Assembly (NCBI GenBank): GCA_964459515.1
Contig: CAYWML010000026.1
Span: 1 to 19,938 of the forward strand
Origin: Scatosoma sp964459515
GTDB taxonomy: Bacteria; Bacillota; Clostridia; Christensenellales; Borkfalkiaceae
Length of the DNA: 19,938 nucleotides
Reading direction: 5' to 3'
A model generated the notes under the pieces. The model searched no databases and was not told the origin of the DNA. It saw nothing but the letters and a program-made list of their open reading frames with translations. The translations under genes were made by a program, and so were the position numbers. Below are positions 7,318 to 15,249 of the stretch, in pieces (position 1 is the stretch's first letter; each line of letters begins with the position of its first letter).

Positions 7318-9791
7318 AACGTACCCTCCATTTCTTTTTTCTGGCTTCTGAAATTGACGATCATCGCCGCCAAAAGGAAGACGAATATCAACGCGGCGTA
7401 CGCGCTGGAAACGCCGTAATTGCCTCTTTGCATTTGCAAATACAAATTATGCACGGGCGTTTTGGACGCCGAATCGAGCATGAACGTCCTCGAATAATTC
7501 TGCACGGAACTGATAAACGTGGTGATAAACACGTATTTGATCTGCGAAACCACGAGCGGTATATCGATGCTGAACAAACGCCGCAACACCGTTATGCCTT
7601 CCAATTCCGCCGCTTCGTAATACGACGAGGGAATATTCATCATGCCGCCGTAGAAAATTAAGTACGATCCGACGAACGGGAAGCCCATCAACAGCAACGA
7701 CCACGTGGAAATGTTTTTATCCGACAAGAAGCTTATCGGATTTTCTCTGCCGAACACGTCCATGAGAAGTCTGTTCAAAACGCCCGTATCGCCGAAAATA
7801 CCGATCTTCCAAATCAACATCGTTGCAACGCCCGGCAAAATCCCGGGGATAAACAGCATGGTGCGCATCAACTTAGAATAGCCCTTGCCGCGCATAATCG
7901 ACAGCATAAAGGCAAACAACAGCGGCGGCACGATTGCCAATACGATATCGAACACGAGGAAGAACAGCATATTGTATACCGTCCGCCAAAAATCGGGATC
8001 GTCCACAATCACCGTGCGGAAGTTTGCAAAATTATTCCAATTCAGCGTGGGACGTTCCTGCGTGTACTCGAAGAAGGAATAGGACAACGAACCGATTGCC
8101 TCGTAATAGCAGAACAGACAAATCAGCACGATGAAAGGCACAATGGCGAGATATACGCCGCGGTGCTTGCGCAAGTCCTTGCCGATAAAGCGGAGCTTTT
8201 CTTTGCCGCGCGCGCTTCTATACCCGTAAAAGGCAACGAAAGCGGTGATCGCACCGAGAACCGCCACGGCGACGGAAATCCACATAAGCGCGGTGAACAA
8301 ACTGCTGTTTGCCGCTTTTTCGGGCGAAACGGAATATACGTACAAAAGGCTCGTATCCGACGGGGGCGTCAATAAATAGTGGTACGTCCCGTTGTTCGCG
8401 TTGCCGAACTGCTTCTGTATGCCGTAGCCTGCCGAAAAGGTGTACAACAGCTTTTCCGTATCGCGTACGTCCACAATCGTAATCTTATTCGTGTTGGCGT
8501 AGCCTAAATACAGACAAGCGGAGCTCGCGTTGTATACGACGGGCGAATTGGAACCGAGCGCGTCATCGAATTGCAACGATACTTCTTTCAACAAATCGTC
8601 CAACGTATCTTCGCCGTAATCCAAAGTATCCAAGGTCTGCGGCGACAACGCGTACAAATGATAATCATCCACGAAATAGAGCGTGCCGTTAGAAGCCGCA
8701 TACGCCGCCCCGATCGGGTTTTTCATGCCGTATTTCGACACGGAATACCCCTCGAAATTGCAATACGCCTTTTTCACCGTCAACGTCTTTCCGTCGTATG
8801 CTTTGCACCAATCCAGCGAATTTTTCACCTCTTTGCGCGCGGCGTTGCGCCACTGCGCGAATTTACCTTTCAGCCCTGCCTGCTCCAACGCGGTTTCCAG
8901 ATCGGAAACGCTCGCCGTTTCGGAAACTTCGCATTCGGCGGCAATCGCTTCTTCGTAAAGCCGTTGCCGATAGATTTTATACATCTCCGCGCGCGCTTCT
9001 TCAAAAAAGAGCAAGCCGTTGCCGTCATCGGAAAAATCCTTCGCTATTTTGTACACGCCGCGATTGAGCGCGATATACACGAACTCTTCGGCGGCGGCAA
9101 TGCTCCACAATTTCACTTGGGAAGAATCCGTCGTCAGCACGTAGTCGTTGCCGTCGAAACCGTCGATTGACCACAGCGTGCGCGTAGCGATCGCGCCGTC
9201 GGAAAGGCTACGCACGTCGAATTTGCGCAATTCCATGACGGCGTCCTCGGTTTTGAATACCGCGTACGCCTCGTTTCCGTCGTAGCAAAGCTCCATATAC
9301 TCGTCGTTACTTGACGAAATATAGAAATCGTCCGTCAGCGTTATGCCGTCTGCGGAATCCTTATATTTGAAAATATTTCCCCTGCCGTCGAAAGCGAGAA
9401 GATAGCCCTCTTCCGCGCTTGTTTCGACGTATTTGCAGGTGAAATTTTCCAAACTGCCCGTTTTCGTTTGCGCGCCTTTCTCGGCGACGAGCCGCTTGAT
9501 TTCCGCTTTATAATCGCGCTTCGCCAACAGCGCGTCGTCTTGCGCGGAACGCTTTTCAAACGCCGCTTTGCCGATGATGAAATACTCCTCGCCGCCGTTG
9601 CCGATCGCCATCGACGTGATTTTCGCTTCTTCCGCGCTGCCGCCGCCGACAGGAACGACCTCGCGAAAGCTCGTTTTCGACGGAAGCATGCTCCCGAACA
9701 GGATTGCGGCAATAATCGCCACCGCCGTCACGACGGCGGCAACAACGCCCGTAATCCCGTATTTACTTTTTCTTATTCGTTGTAATACCAT
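7314..9791 (-). CDS. Sugar ABC transporter permease, MalF/LplB type, with a large N-terminal extracytoplasmic domain
   Basis: This protein has 825 residues; the usual length in the family is near 300. Residues 525-825 are a normal CUT1 permease: a basic cytoplasmic start, a first core membrane segment at 545-563, and an EAA loop at about 726-747 (EAAELEGITVLRRL, ending IDIPLV). Ahead of it lie a membrane anchor at 12-34, a soluble region at 35-496, and a second membrane segment at 497-524 that returns the chain to the cytoplasm. This gives a consistent eight-segment topology with the soluble region outside. That region has repeated strand patterns (LLAFDGRGNIFKYKD, GTLYFVDDYHLYALSP, NKITIVDVRDTEKLLYTF) that suggest a beta-propeller, interrupted by a charged helical insert at about 275-330. 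The propeller call is inference. It may contact the binding protein or sense sugar. The ribosome-binding site (GGGG) is weak, and the gap to the binding-protein gene is 24 bases. Confidence 0.9.
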   Translation of the reverse strand: MVLQRIRKSKYGITGVVAAVVTAVAIIAAILFGSMLPSKTSFREVVPVGGGSAEEAKITSMAIGNGGEEYFIIGKAAFEKRSAQDDALLAKRDYKAEIKRLVAEKGAQTKTGSLENFTCKYVETSAEEGYLLAFDGRGNIFKYKDSADGITLTDDFYISSSNDEYMELCYDGNEAYAVFKTEDAVMELRKFDVRSLSDGAIATRTLWSIDGFDGNDYVLTTDSSQVKLWSIAAAEEFVYIALNRGVYKIAKDFSDDGNGLLFFEEARAEMYKIYRQRLYEEAIAAECEVSETASVSDLETALEQAGLKGKFAQWRNAARKEVKNSLDWCKAYDGKTLTVKKAYCNFEGYSVSKYGMKNPIGAAYAASNGTLYFVDDYHLYALSPQTLDTLDYGEDTLDDLLKEVSLQFDDALGSNSPVVYNASSACLYLGYANTNKITIVDVRDTEKLLYTFSAGYGIQKQFGNANNGTYHYLLTPPSDTSLLYVYSVSPEKAANSSLFTALMWISVAVAVLGAITAFVAFYGYRSARGKEKLRFIGKDLRKHRGVYLAIVPFIVLICLFCYYEAIGSLSYSFFEYTQERPTLNWNNFANFRTVIVDDPDFWRTVYNMLFFLVFDIVLAIVPPLLFAFMLSIMRGKGYSKLMRTMLFIPGILPGVATMLIWKIGIFGDTGVLNRLLMDVFGRENPISFLSDKNISTWSLLLMGFPFVGSYLIFYGGMMNIPSSYYEAAELEGITVLRRLFSIDIPLVVSQIKYVFITTFISSVQNYSRTFMLDSASKTPVHNLYLQMQRGNYGVSSAYAALIFVFLLAAMIVNFRSQKKEMEGTL

Positions 9792-9805
9792 GCCATCCCC
9801 GTAAA

Positions 9806-9817
9806 AATAAGCTTATT
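9806..9817. other. Small perfect palindrome between binding protein and permease genes
   Basis: AATAAGCTTATT is a perfect 12-base palindrome that includes part of the tandem TAA TAA stop of the binding-protein gene. The stem is too weak to act as a terminator. It could mark an mRNA end or be chance. Confidence 0.35.
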
Positions 9818-11552
9818 AAAAGTTACCGTTGAAATCCTTATACATATCTTCGGGCCAAGAAGATTCCTTACACTTTTCCTTATAATCCAACATACACTTC
9901 TGCGACCATTCGGACAAGAATTGCGTAATCGATTTTTCCGAGCCGCCCATATTCGAGCCGATCAAGCCCTGCCAGCCCTCTTTGCTATACCCTGCGGTGT
10001 TCGTCAAACCGAAGAAATAACGCACGCCCCAAGAAAGGAAAGGATTGCCGTCCACGTTGCCGTTAAAGGAAATCGTTTTCTCCGCGTCGTCGTAAAAATC
10101 CGTCCATTCTTTGCTGATCGTGAACAAATTATTCTTCACCATAGACAAGCCTTTCGGCGCGGCGTTTTTCTCCGCCAAACCGCGATAATAGAAGGTCTGC
10201 CCGTAGGGAGAAAGGAAGAACATCATAAAATCGAGATTCAATTCGTTTTGATTGCCCTGCCCTTGGTGTTTAACGATGGAAAGGAAACCGCCGTTACCGC
10301 CGATATCTCTCGTAATCGTGTCCTTATCCACATAATCGCTTTCCATCGTGGGATAATCGAAATAGCCGAGCTTAAAATTGTCGTTTTCCGATTTCTGCAT
10401 GATAACGCCGTTGCCGAGGTAGTCCAAGAAAATTTGCGGCGAATCTTTTCCGTTTTGCGTTTGGAATTTATCGCGTGCGTCGGTGAATTCCGTTTGGTTG
10501 GCGTCCTTCATGAGATGCCCTTTCAACTTCGACAAATTCGTGATAAAGTCCTCGAAAACGTCGCTCGTAATGCCGACGTAGCCGCAACCGTTCGTCGTGG
10601 TTTCCTGCGCCGATTCATCCAACATGATATTGGCAATCTTGCTCCACTTTACGCCGTAACCCGTAGAGGTTTGCTCGATTTGCTCCGCCGTCGGATCGTA
10701 TTCCTCCCACACTTCTGCCTGCATGACGTATTGATAATACTGTCTGTAATAATAATCGCCGTAAATACGAAGCAACCAAGAGAACTGCGAAGAACCGATG
10801 CTGGCTTCGGACAAAGAAATTCCCAAAGGATTGCTATAACCTGCCTTTTCCATATATTCGCAAAGGGAGATAAGGTCGTTCCAAGTGACGGGATATTCCG
10901 CCTTGCCATTGCTGTTTGTATAGCCTTTTTCCACCGCCGCGTTAAACGCAACGTCGTTGATAAACCAACAGGTCTGCATATTCTCCGCATTGACGATATA
11001 CGAATCTTCCGAACCGCTCTCTACGTTGATGAAAGCGTTCTTTTCCAAAACCTCCGTCCAACGGGTGTTTGCGCCGCAATAGGGATTGTTTTTCGTCGAA
11101 AAGCTCTTTACGTTAAGACAAGCCGTATTCGTTTGTCCGCCGCCGAGGTTGCCCTCTACGATGTCCCACGAAGTTTTCGTATAATCGCCAAGCTCCAGTG
11201 CCAACTGCTGCGTATAAGACGAACCCGTAAAGTTGCTGAGCAAATTCACCTTCACCGCGCCCGATTGCAACCGCTCGTACTCCGCCGCCACCGTTTTCCA
11301 GCCGTTGATATTCGTGTCGAAATCCAATACGACGTCGATCGAACCGCTGTATTGCGTAACGCTGCTCGCGTCGGGATAGTATTTGGAATTAAACCCCGTA
11401 CCCAGCGTATCCAAAGCCGCAAAGCTCGCCTTAATCGTGCTGTTTCCTGCGCCCGTGGAAGAATTGCCCGTGCCGCCCGTACCGCACGCCGCACAGCCGA
11501 GGCTCATGGAAAATGCCAATGCAGCCGCCATGATTTTGTTGATTTTTTTCAT
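9816..11552 (-). CDS. Extracellular sugar-binding lipoprotein of the ABC importer
   Basis: The start is set at the ATG at 11550-11552 (578 residues), which has AGGAG 8 bases ahead. A TTG at 11580-11582 would add ten residues before the signal peptide and has no such support. The signal is MKKINKIMAAALAFSMSLGC with a lipid-acceptor Cys at C20 or C23, followed by a Gly/Ser/Thr linker. Family features of CUT1 solute-binding proteins are a first lobe starting IDVVLDFDTNINGW near 72-85, PVTWNDLISLCEYMEKAGY at 221-239, and IFLDYLGNGVIMQ near 374-386. At 578 residues it is longer than the usual 420-450, as in the lipoproteins that bind larger oligosaccharides. It is followed directly by the two permeases, so it should feed them. 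The ligand cannot be read from the sequence. Confidence 0.92.
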   Translation of the reverse strand: MKKINKIMAAALAFSMSLGCAACGTGGTGNSSTGAGNSTIKASFAALDTLGTGFNSKYYPDASSVTQYSGSIDVVLDFDTNINGWKTVAAEYERLQSGAVKVNLLSNFTGSSYTQQLALELGDYTKTSWDIVEGNLGGGQTNTACLNVKSFSTKNNPYCGANTRWTEVLEKNAFINVESGSEDSYIVNAENMQTCWFINDVAFNAAVEKGYTNSNGKAEYPVTWNDLISLCEYMEKAGYSNPLGISLSEASIGSSQFSWLLRIYGDYYYRQYYQYVMQAEVWEEYDPTAEQIEQTSTGYGVKWSKIANIMLDESAQETTTNGCGYVGITSDVFEDFITNLSKLKGHLMKDANQTEFTDARDKFQTQNGKDSPQIFLDYLGNGVIMQKSENDNFKLGYFDYPTMESDYVDKDTITRDIGGNGGFLSIVKHQGQGNQNELNLDFMMFFLSPYGQTFYYRGLAEKNAAPKGLSMVKNNLFTISKEWTDFYDDAEKTISFNGNVDGNPFLSWGVRYFFGLTNTAGYSKEGWQGLIGSNMGGSEKSITQFLSEWSQKCMLDYKEKCKESSWPEDMYKDFNGNF

Positions 11553-11560
11553 ATCTGTTT

Positions 11561-11565
11561 CTCCT
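11561..11565 (-). promoter_or_regulatory. Ribosome-binding site of the sugar-binding lipoprotein
   Basis: AGGAG with an 8-base spacer to the ATG at 11552. It decides the start against the upstream TTG at 11582. Confidence 0.8.
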
Positions 11566-11578
11566 GAATTTTTTTTGC

Positions 11579-11611
11579 GCAACGCCGCAAACGCGCCGTC
11601 TGCGGCATTGC
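11579..11611 (-). other. Intercistronic hairpin before the binding-protein gene
   Basis: GCAACGCCGCA (11579-11589) pairs with TGCGGCATTGC (11601-11611), giving 11 base pairs with one G-U and an 11-base loop. It lies between the stop of the 1185-residue lipoprotein gene and the binding-protein start. On the transcribed strand it is followed by A residues, not U, so it is not a standard terminator. In sugar operons a stem here can protect the binding-protein message and raise its level; that role is inferred. Confidence 0.65.
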
Positions 11612-11636
11612 GTTGCTTTTCGTTTTTTTGCCTGAT

Positions 11637-14600
11637 TTATGCTAAATTTTCCAAAACGCTTTTGTCTGCGATATACGTCGCCGACACTTTCATGCCCGTG
11701 ATATTCGTGCCGTCGCCTGCATTTACACCCGTACGGAAAATCATCGCGGAAATGTTATAAACATATGTCCAGTCGATAGCAACCTGCGTCCATGCGTTCG
11801 CCGTCAGCGTAACTTGATTATCCGTTGCAGCATCAAAAATCCCACTCACCGTAGCATACGTCAAAACCAAATCCGCATTCGTCGGATTGTATACATACCA
11901 AACGACCGTTTTATTCAAAGGCGTTTCCGTGCAATTTACTTTGAAATTCGCCCAGCCGCCTCCGATGTGATTGATTTCTTGATACGCCCCATAAATCTCG
12001 TCCGTTCCCGACGTAAACGAAATTTGCAAAGCTCCGTTCTGTTCGCCGTTTGCCAACTCCGTATTGCATACAGTAATTTCTTTTACGGCGTTGTACAATT
12101 CGATAAGCTTCGCGCTGTTCGTAACGCCGCTCTTTGCCGAGTCGGGAAGGGCAGCGTAATGCGTATACGCCGTTTTAATCGCTTCGATATGCGCAAAATC
12201 TGCCGTGGTCGGCAAAGAGGCAATCTCCGTGACTACGGACGAAATCTGCGTTTCGTATTGCGCGTTAAGCTTAGCGTCGATAATCGCCTGCACGTCCGCC
12301 GCGCTGTCTACGATATACGTAGCCGACACTTTCATGCCTGTCATAGAGGTGTAATTTCCTGCTTGTTCGCCAAAGACGAAAATCAACGTCGAAATATTAT
12401 ATTCATACGTCCATTCGATAGCAACTTGCGTCCATGCGTTTGCCGCCAACGTACATGTTCTCGAATCGTCGTGATTGTATACGGTTGTTGCCGTACCGTA
12501 GGAAAATTGCATTTCGCTTGCGTTCGGGTTATACACATACCACACCGCAATTTTTCCAATCGGCGTTTCCGTGCAATTTACCTTGAAATTGCCCCAATTG
12601 CTTGTATGCGTGATTTCCGTATACGCCCCGTAGACATCGTCCGTTCCTGAAGCAAAGCTCATATTCGCATAATCGGGCTCGCCGTTCTGTTCGCCGTGTG
12701 CCAAACCGCTTTCGTATACCGTAATATCTTTTACGCTGTCGTACAAACCTTCCAGCTTGTCGCCGTTCGTGACCAGCGGTTTTGCCGCTTCGGGCAACTT
12801 ATCGTATTTTGCGTACGCTGTCTTTATCGCGCCGATTGCCGCCAACGTCGCCGTATCGGGCAATGCCGCGATTTCGTCAATCAGCGGTTGCAAGCTTTCG
12901 CCACATTCGCATTCGCCGTTTTCACCGTACGTATGCCCCGTCGCAGGGATTATCAGCTCTTCCGCCGCCACTTCTTCGTGATACTCGTTGTAGAATTTTT
13001 CGCCCGACGTATAGTGTGCTTTCATACCGTCTTCTTCGCACTTCGCCGCCACTTCGGCTACGAACGTATACGTAAGACTTCTATCGTATACAAGGTCGGT
13101 TATCGTTTTTATTTCGTCTACGATATACACGGAACTAATCAGCATTCCTGTCATGTTTTCGCCCGTTCCTGCATGCGTACCCGTAAGGAATATCAGTGCG
13201 GAAACATTGTGGCTATACGTCCATTCGATGCTCACTCTCGTCCAAGCTTGCGCTTTCAATGTACAAGCATTTGCCTTTTCCGCTTTGTATATATTTTCTG
13301 CCGTTCCGTATGCGAAAGAAATTGCCTGTTCGTAAGGATTATACACATATATAACGAGTGTTTTGCCGCTCGGCGTTTCCGTGCAATTTATTTTGAAATT
13401 GCCCCATTCGCCCGTATGCGTGATTTCCGTATACGCGCCGTATTTTTCGTCCGTGCCCGTCGTAAAGCTCATGCTTGCAGTGTTCTGTCCGCCGTTCTCC
13501 AAACCGCCTTCGTATATCGTAATATCCTTTATCGTATCGTACAAGCCGACGAGTTTTTCGCCGTTCGTGACCAGCGGTTTTGCCGCTTCGGGCAACTTAT
13601 CGTATTTTGCGTACGCTGTCTTTATCGCGCCGATTGCCGCCAACGTCGCCGTATCGGGCAATGCCGCGATTTCGTCAATCAGCGGTTGCAAGCTTTCGCC
13701 GCAGGCGCATTCGCCATTTTCGCCGTACGTATGCCCCGTCGCAGGAATTTTCAATTCGGCTTCCGTTACTTCTTCGTAATACTCGTTGTAGAATTTTTCG
13801 CCCGACGTATAGTGCGCTTTCATGCCGTCTTCTTCGCACTTCGCCTCCACTTCCTCTACGAAAGTGTAGGTAAGGCTCTTGTCGTATGCAAGGTCGGTTA
13901 TCGTTTTTATTTCGTCTACGATATACCATGCCGACAACTTCATATCCGTAATATTCGTACCGTCGCCTGCCTTCGCACCCATGACAAAACGCATATCTTT
14001 CACGGAATAATTCATGGTATATCGGAAAGAAACGCGCGTCCAAGCTTTTGCTTTCAAAACGGTATGCCGCAAATCCTCTCCGCCGAATATACTGTCCGAG
14101 TTCCCGTCGTTTTGATAGCCGTAGCTTATCGTCCAATCGGTTTCCGACGGATTATAAACGTAGAACACGACGTACGTTTCGGGCGTAAGCTCTGCATTCA
14201 TATACAAATTCGCCCAACCTGCCGTATGCTTCGCTTCGACATATTCGCCGTATTTTTTGTCCGCGCTCGACGTAAAGGTGATCATCTCCGCCTTCATGGC
14301 GTCTACCTTTTGCTTGTATTCCTCGCTCGCTTTTTCCTCTTCGGTATACGCATCGCCGTTGTCTTTCTTGGGCTCGGGACTATAATGCGTAACATCGCTC
14401 GACCAATTCGCACTTGAAAGCACGGTGATATTTTTCACCGCTTCGTACAAATCCGCCAATTGTTTGCCGCCTTGAATTTTCGCCTGCGTTGCTTCGTCCA
14501 AATCCGCATAAACCGCGTACATTGTTTGAATTTTCTTTACGTCGGGCAGCGTAATACCCTCTGCCGTTTGCGGCAACTGCGCGATTGCATCGGCAATCGT

Positions 14601-15194
14601 CTTTATATTGATACCGCAACCGTTTTTGCAAACGCCGCTTTTCTCGTCGAAATCGTGCCCCAACGCTTCGCCGTATGTAAACGTTTCTTCGGTAGAGCAC
14701 GCACCGCACTCGCAAGACTTATAGTATACGGCAACCTCCGTGCAAGTTGCAGGCGATTTCAAATACTTTTCTTCCGTCACTTCGCGCGTGTAAGCGTGCG
14801 GCAGCGTTTTCTCGTCGTTGCAATTCGCGCACTTCTTGGTGTGCGTACCATCCCCATTGTCCGTACAGGTATAGCTATGCCCCGACTTCGGAATCGTAAG
14901 CTCGCTCCAAGATACGGGTTGTTTGTTTGCGTCGAAGGTCTTGCTGCATTCGCTGCAATAGAAATACCCTTTCAAGCCCGTTTTGTCGCAAGTAGCCGCC
15001 GTTTCGGCAACCCACACGTACGAATGTTCGGTATGCTCCGTTGCCGACAAACTCGCCGACGAGCTTGCCGACGTAGGCGAACCGCTCGCGCTGTTTTTAG
15101 GCGAAGACGAGCTGCCCGTATGCAAGAACGAACAACCGCTCGCCAATGCCGCCAAGGACAACACGGCAAACGCCGTCATTAGTTTCTTTCTCAT
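11637..15194 (-). CDS. Large modular lipoprotein with Cys-pair segments and four helix-plus-beta modules
   Basis: This 1185-residue protein is exported and lipid-anchored (MRKKLMTAFAVLSLAALASGC, acceptor C21), with a Ser-rich linker at 22-52. Residues 55-195 hold Cys pairs in zinc-ribbon-like spacing (C69, C80/C83, C110, C122/C125, C161/C163/C166, C189/C193) and GHSY/GHDF turns. Then a unit of a helical segment (about 60 residues, LPDTATLAAIGAIKTAY type) and a beta domain (about 130-160 residues, with WYVYNP, AWTQVAIEWTY and SATYIVD type strands) occurs four times: helices near 196, 501, 767 and 965, each followed by a beta part, ending at 1177. Short Cys-bearing linkers (CACGE, CECGE) join the first three units but not the last. 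The beta domains look like carbohydrate-binding sandwiches, but I cannot name the family. There is no LPXTG anchor. AAGGAGG lies ahead of the ATG. A role in holding polymer at the cell surface is inferred. Confidence 0.85.
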   Translation of the reverse strand: MRKKLMTAFAVLSLAALASGCSFLHTGSSSSPKNSASGSPTSASSSASLSATEHTEHSYVWVAETAATCDKTGLKGYFYCSECSKTFDANKQPVSWSELTIPKSGHSYTCTDNGDGTHTKKCANCNDEKTLPHAYTREVTEEKYLKSPATCTEVAVYYKSCECGACSTEETFTYGEALGHDFDEKSGVCKNGCGINIKTIADAIAQLPQTAEGITLPDVKKIQTMYAVYADLDEATQAKIQGGKQLADLYEAVKNITVLSSANWSSDVTHYSPEPKKDNGDAYTEEEKASEEYKQKVDAMKAEMITFTSSADKKYGEYVEAKHTAGWANLYMNAELTPETYVVFYVYNPSETDWTISYGYQNDGNSDSIFGGEDLRHTVLKAKAWTRVSFRYTMNYSVKDMRFVMGAKAGDGTNITDMKLSAWYIVDEIKTITDLAYDKSLTYTFVEEVEAKCEEDGMKAHYTSGEKFYNEYYEEVTEAELKIPATGHTYGENGECACGESLQPLIDEIAALPDTATLAAIGAIKTAYAKYDKLPEAAKPLVTNGEKLVGLYDTIKDITIYEGGLENGGQNTASMSFTTGTDEKYGAYTEITHTGEWGNFKINCTETPSGKTLVIYVYNPYEQAISFAYGTAENIYKAEKANACTLKAQAWTRVSIEWTYSHNVSALIFLTGTHAGTGENMTGMLISSVYIVDEIKTITDLVYDRSLTYTFVAEVAAKCEEDGMKAHYTSGEKFYNEYHEEVAAEELIIPATGHTYGENGECECGESLQPLIDEIAALPDTATLAAIGAIKTAYAKYDKLPEAAKPLVTNGDKLEGLYDSVKDITVYESGLAHGEQNGEPDYANMSFASGTDDVYGAYTEITHTSNWGNFKVNCTETPIGKIAVWYVYNPNASEMQFSYGTATTVYNHDDSRTCTLAANAWTQVAIEWTYEYNISTLIFVFGEQAGNYTSMTGMKVSATYIVDSAADVQAIIDAKLNAQYETQISSVVTEIASLPTTADFAHIEAIKTAYTHYAALPDSAKSGVTNSAKLIELYNAVKEITVCNTELANGEQNGALQISFTSGTDEIYGAYQEINHIGGGWANFKVNCTETPLNKTVVWYVYNPTNADLVLTYATVSGIFDAATDNQVTLTANAWTQVAIDWTYVYNISAMIFRTGVNAGDGTNITGMKVSATYIADKSVLENLA
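12760..12902 (-). repeat. 143-base perfect direct repeat, copy A, inside the modular lipoprotein gene
   Basis: This segment is identical base for base to 13558-13700, 798 bases (266 codons) away. It encodes the helical part of the third module (residues about 765-812). Flanking modules share protein pattern but differ in bases, so this stretch was duplicated or converted recently. Confidence 0.9.
13558..13700 (-). repeat. 143-base perfect direct repeat, copy B, inside the modular lipoprotein gene
   Basis: This is the second copy of the identical 143-base segment. It encodes the helical part of the second module (residues about 499-546). The copies are in frame, so recombination between them would remove exactly one 266-residue unit. 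Confidence 0.9.
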
Positions 15195-15249
15195 GATTAA
15201 AATCCTCCTTATTGATTTTATGTTTTTACCGATTTTTTCGGTTTGTTAC

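Noticed and set aside
11553..11582. Longer start (TTG) of the sugar-binding lipoprotein
   Set aside because: It would put ten polar residues before a normal signal peptide and lacks a ribosome-binding site; the AGGAG fits the ATG at 11552.
12700..13900. Repeats as a CRISPR array or mobile element
   Set aside because: The repeats are long, in frame, and encode protein modules; there are no short regular spacers, no terminal inverted repeats and no transposase.
12696..14417. Long plus-strand frame of 573 codons opposite the modular lipoprotein, and similar ones at 9921-11567 and 1420-2508
   Set aside because: They are mirror frames of real minus-strand genes, rich in Arg, Phe, Ile and Cys, with no recognisable domains or ribosome-binding sites. 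The internal repeats in the first simply mirror the lipoprotein modules.
11735..15040. Cys pairs as a DNA-binding zinc ribbon
   Set aside because: The Cys pairs are part of an exported lipoprotein with a signal peptide, so a DNA-binding role is unlikely.
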